Source: an uncultured Verrucomicrobiota bacterium (GTDB lineage Bacteria > Verrucomicrobiota > Kiritimatiellia > RFP12 > UBA3636). From it: 7,357 bases of DNA. Within the stretch, counting starts at the first letter, position 1. Each line of letters starts with the position of its first letter. The notes under the pieces are model-generated. The model had not been told where the DNA came from. It searched no databases and worked only from the letters and a program-made list of their open reading frames with translations. The stretch is taken from contig CAMNDA010000200.1 of assembly GCA_946534745.1 (NCBI GenBank), forward strand, positions 1-7,357, written 5' to 3'. This document shows, piece after piece, positions 5,598 through 7,357 of this stretch. The translations under genes were made by a program, and so were the position numbers.

Positions 5598-7016
5598 TCA
5601 CTCTGCGGCCTCCGCGCTCTCCGCGTGGGGGTCATCCGCGGCGGGACTCCGCGCGGCGGGCGGAAAGACGGTGACGTTCACGAGGGGGACGGAGAGGCCG
5701 AAGGAGCAGAAGGGGCCGAGGGCGGAGCGGTCGGCGCCGGTCTGGGCGTCGCTTCGGCGGCGGACGAGCGGCAGCGCGCGGCCGTCGTAGCCGACGCTGG
5801 CGGAGACGGAGGAGAGCGTCAGGCACTGCGTGCCGGAATCCGCGGGGAAGACCGTCGAGGCCAGCGGCGCGCACGGCCCTTGGGTGTCGAGCGAAAGCGC
5901 GAGGATCCTGCGGCCGGACGGCGTCCAGACGTCCGCGACGCGGGTCTCCGTGCGGCCGTCGCAGTAGGAGCCCCCGCAGAACGGCAGGCCGCGCGCGTCC
6001 GTCCCGAGGACGCCGTCCCGCGCGAGCCGGAGGTCGAACCGCGGGTCGGGCCGCCACTCGCCGCCGCGGAGCGTTTCGAGGCGCGCTTCGGCGCGGACGC
6101 GGTGGACGAGTCCCGTCGCGAAGGGGCCGGCCCCCCGGCCGGGGGCGTCGGTCTCGAAGACGAGCCTCGCGCGGACGCGCCGGCCGGGCGCGACGAGGGT
6201 CTCGGCTTCGTTCGTGAAGGCGGACGCCGTCGCGGGCCCGTCCGCGAAGTCGTGCGGCCAGAACCGCCAGGGGCCGGCCGGGAGGCGCTCCGCGGAGGAG
6301 AGGCGCTCCGCGAGCGCCTCGCGCAGCGCGCGGCCGGCCTCCTCCACGGATTCCCGCGAGGGCGCCGGGCCGTTCCCCTCCGGGCGGACCCACAGGACGA
6401 ATCCGCGGCGGTCGGGGCCGCGGGAGCGGACCGCGGCGGCGGGGTCGGCCTCGAACTCCGCCTCGAGCGCGGCGGCGCCGGGCGCGGTGCCGTCGTGCAG
6501 GAGGCAGAAGACGGGGAACGGCGCGGAGAGGTCCGCGACGGCGGCGACGGAAAGCGCGCGCGGCGTCCCGCGGCCGCGGTGGCGGACGGCGGCGGCCCGG
6601 CCCGGCGCGCCGCCGAAGTCGACGACCTCCCCGCCCCACCGCTCGCCGCGCGGCCCGTCCCAGGGCGCGTGGGCGGCCTTCAGGCAGACCCGCGCGGAGC
6701 CGTCCGAGGGGTACGCGATGCGTTCGAACCAGAACTCGAGGGCGGCCGGGCGGCCGTCGCGAGCCGACGAGCGGAGGACGAGCCGGGAAACCCGCGCGCC
6801 CTCGACCGGAAGCTCCTCGAACGCGTCGAGGACGGGCGGCTCGTCCGGCGCATCCCCTTCGCCGAGCGCGACGCACGGCGCGCCCGCGGGAATCGGGGAC
6901 GGGCCGCTCCAGCGCACGAGGAAGGCGCCCTCGGGATCCTTGCGGAGCTGGAAGACGAGGAACCACGCGGCGAGGAGCGCCGCGGCGGCGAGGAGGAAGC
7001 GGAGGAGGCGTTTCAT
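5598..7016 (-). CDS. Orphan membrane-anchored or secreted protein, 472 residues, function unknown
   Basis: I do not recognise this family. Residues 1-23 (MKRLLRF, then a run of A, L, W, F and V) form one N-terminal membrane segment or an uncleaved signal; there is no lipobox cysteine. The remainder, expected outside the cytoplasm, is rich in A, R and P and looks mainly beta, with an Arg/Glu-rich probable helix at about 220-245. Eight cysteines (48, 111, 171, 347, 352, 382, 398, 437) would allow disulfides, with a compact CGGSYC pair at 347-352. The C-terminal nine residues, HAESAEAAE, are encoded by a 9-bp repeat. The start at 7016 was chosen over an in-frame ATG at 7331 because it opens the hydrophobic segment and overlaps the upstream stop as ATGA; the longer reading would be Arg/Pro-rich shadow sequence. 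There is no Shine-Dalgarno, so translational coupling to the upstream gene is likely. Confidence 0.8.
   Translation of the reverse strand: MKRLLRFLLAAAALLAAWFLVFQLRKDPEGAFLVRWSGPSPIPAGAPCVALGEGDAPDEPPVLDAFEELPVEGARVSRLVLRSSARDGRPAALEFWFERIAYPSDGSARVCLKAAHAPWDGPRGERWGGEVVDFGGAPGRAAAVRHRGRGTPRALSVAAVADLSAPFPVFCLLHDGTAPGAAALEAEFEADPAAAVRSRGPDRRGFVLWVRPEGNGPAPSRESVEEAGRALREALAERLSSAERLPAGPWRFWPHDFADGPATASAFTNEAETLVAPGRRVRARLVFETDAPGRGAGPFATGLVHRVRAEARLETLRGGEWRPDPRFDLRLARDGVLGTDARGLPFCGGSYCDGRTETRVADVWTPSGRRILALSLDTQGPCAPLASTVFPADSGTQCLTLSSVSASVGYDGRALPLVRRRSDAQTGADRSALGPFCSFGLSVPLVNVTVFPPAARSPAADDPHAESAEAAE
5601..5627. repeat. Nonanucleotide repeat, three units, inside the 3' end of the 472-residue gene
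   Basis: On the plus strand CTCTGCGGC, CTCCGCGCT and CTCCGCGTG follow one another, a CTCYGCGnn pattern directly next to the stop codon of the minus-strand gene. In that gene's frame they encode the tail HAESAEAAE. Similar 'CTCTGCGnn' runs are, from general memory, frequent between genes in some uncultivated bacterial genomes; no search was possible. Confidence 0.55.
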
Positions 7017-7357
7017 TTCGTGGCGGGGTGCGCGGGCGCGGCGTTCGTGGCGGGGGCGATGATTTTCGTGATGGCCGGGCGGAGGTCGGGGGAGACGTCG
7101 AGGATCGGGTCGGGCTTGCCGTCGTAGGGATTGCGGAGCGGGGCGCCGAGGTCGTCGTCGAGGTGCATCATCGCGCGGCAAATGGAGAGGGAATGGATCT
7201 TGCGGGCGAGGATTTCGTCGAGGTCGCGGCGCTGCTGCGGCGTGAGATTTCCGACGTGGTCCCAGAGCGAGTAGACGATTTCGGAGACGCCGCCGTCCGA
7301 CGGTTCCGTGCGGTAGATCGTGTCGCACCACAGGGTCGCCAGATCCGTGTCCAGGCG
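7013..7357 (-). CDS. Hypothetical protein, C-terminal 114 residues (N-terminus beyond the window)
   Basis: The frame is open from the right edge to a TGA at 7015-7013, giving 114 residues. I do not recognise the family. The sequence looks like soluble globular protein: RLDTDLATLWCDTIYRTE, a segment SEIVYSLWDHVGNLTPQQRR, a probable helix DLDEILARKIHSLSICRAMM, an acidic turn HLDDDLGAPLRNPYDG, and a flexible Ala/Pro-rich tail (IIAPATNAAPAHPATK). There is no membrane segment in the visible part. Support for it being real: ordinary amino-acid composition in contrast to the Arg/Pro-rich alternative frames, and a stop that overlaps the next start as ATGA. It is therefore probably the first-read partner of the 472-residue membrane-anchored protein in one operon. 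Confidence 0.75.
   Translation of the reverse strand, partial: RLDTDLATLWCDTIYRTEPSDGGVSEIVYSLWDHVGNLTPQQRRDLDEILARKIHSLSICRAMMHLDDDLGAPLRNPYDGKPDPILDVSPDLRPAITKIIAPATNAAPAHPATK

Noticed and set aside
5545..5627. CRISPR array
   Set aside because: Units are 7 and 9 bases with no spacers and no cas genes.
5526..7127. 533-codon open frame on the plus strand, opposite the 472-residue gene
   Set aside because: Antisense shadow rich in Arg, Gly, Ala and Glu; its start lies by the heptamer array and runs through the repeats.

Overview
The window suggests an uncultivated, very GC-rich bacterium of the PVC superphylum, most likely Kiritimatiellae or a Lentisphaerae/Verrucomicrobia relative. This is inferred from gene style: large secreted beta-helix and autotransporter-repeat-like proteins without a beta-barrel, a 'choice-of-anchor Q'-like C-terminus, a nucleoside hydrolase of the D-x3-D-x-DD type, and short-period intergenic repeats. 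No rRNA or marker gene confirms it. All five recognised genes are on the minus strand, so the window reads right to left in transcription order.

Right end (7357 to 5598): an unrecognised gene cut by the window edge is joined by an ATGA stop/start overlap to an orphan 472-residue protein with one N-terminal membrane segment and eight cysteines. The orphan gene ends in a small 9-bp repeat, followed at once by a 7-bp-period array that folds into an imperfect hairpin.

Middle (5354 to 2700): an 884-residue secreted glycine-rich beta-strand repeat protein with its own promoter region and a perfect AGGAGG ribosome binding site.

Left (2527 to 1): a 786-residue secreted modular parallel beta-helix protein with its own promoter region, joined by a second ATGA overlap to the start of a nucleoside hydrolase that runs off the left edge.

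The most notable signal is regulatory. The two large secreted-protein genes share a 35-bp upstream element (24/35 identical, most differences transitions) at nearly the same distance from the start codon (102 and 104 nt), each followed by an A/T-rich -10-like hexamer 67 or 68 nt before the ATG. Both proteins also end in the same six-residue pattern, T-I-[IL]-[IV]-[VL]-[KR]. Together these suggest a co-regulated, co-sorted set of surface proteins, possibly a larger family across the genome. No mobile element, CRISPR array, tRNA or rRNA was seen. The two intergenic gaps are 172 and 243 bases; their contents are listed as features.
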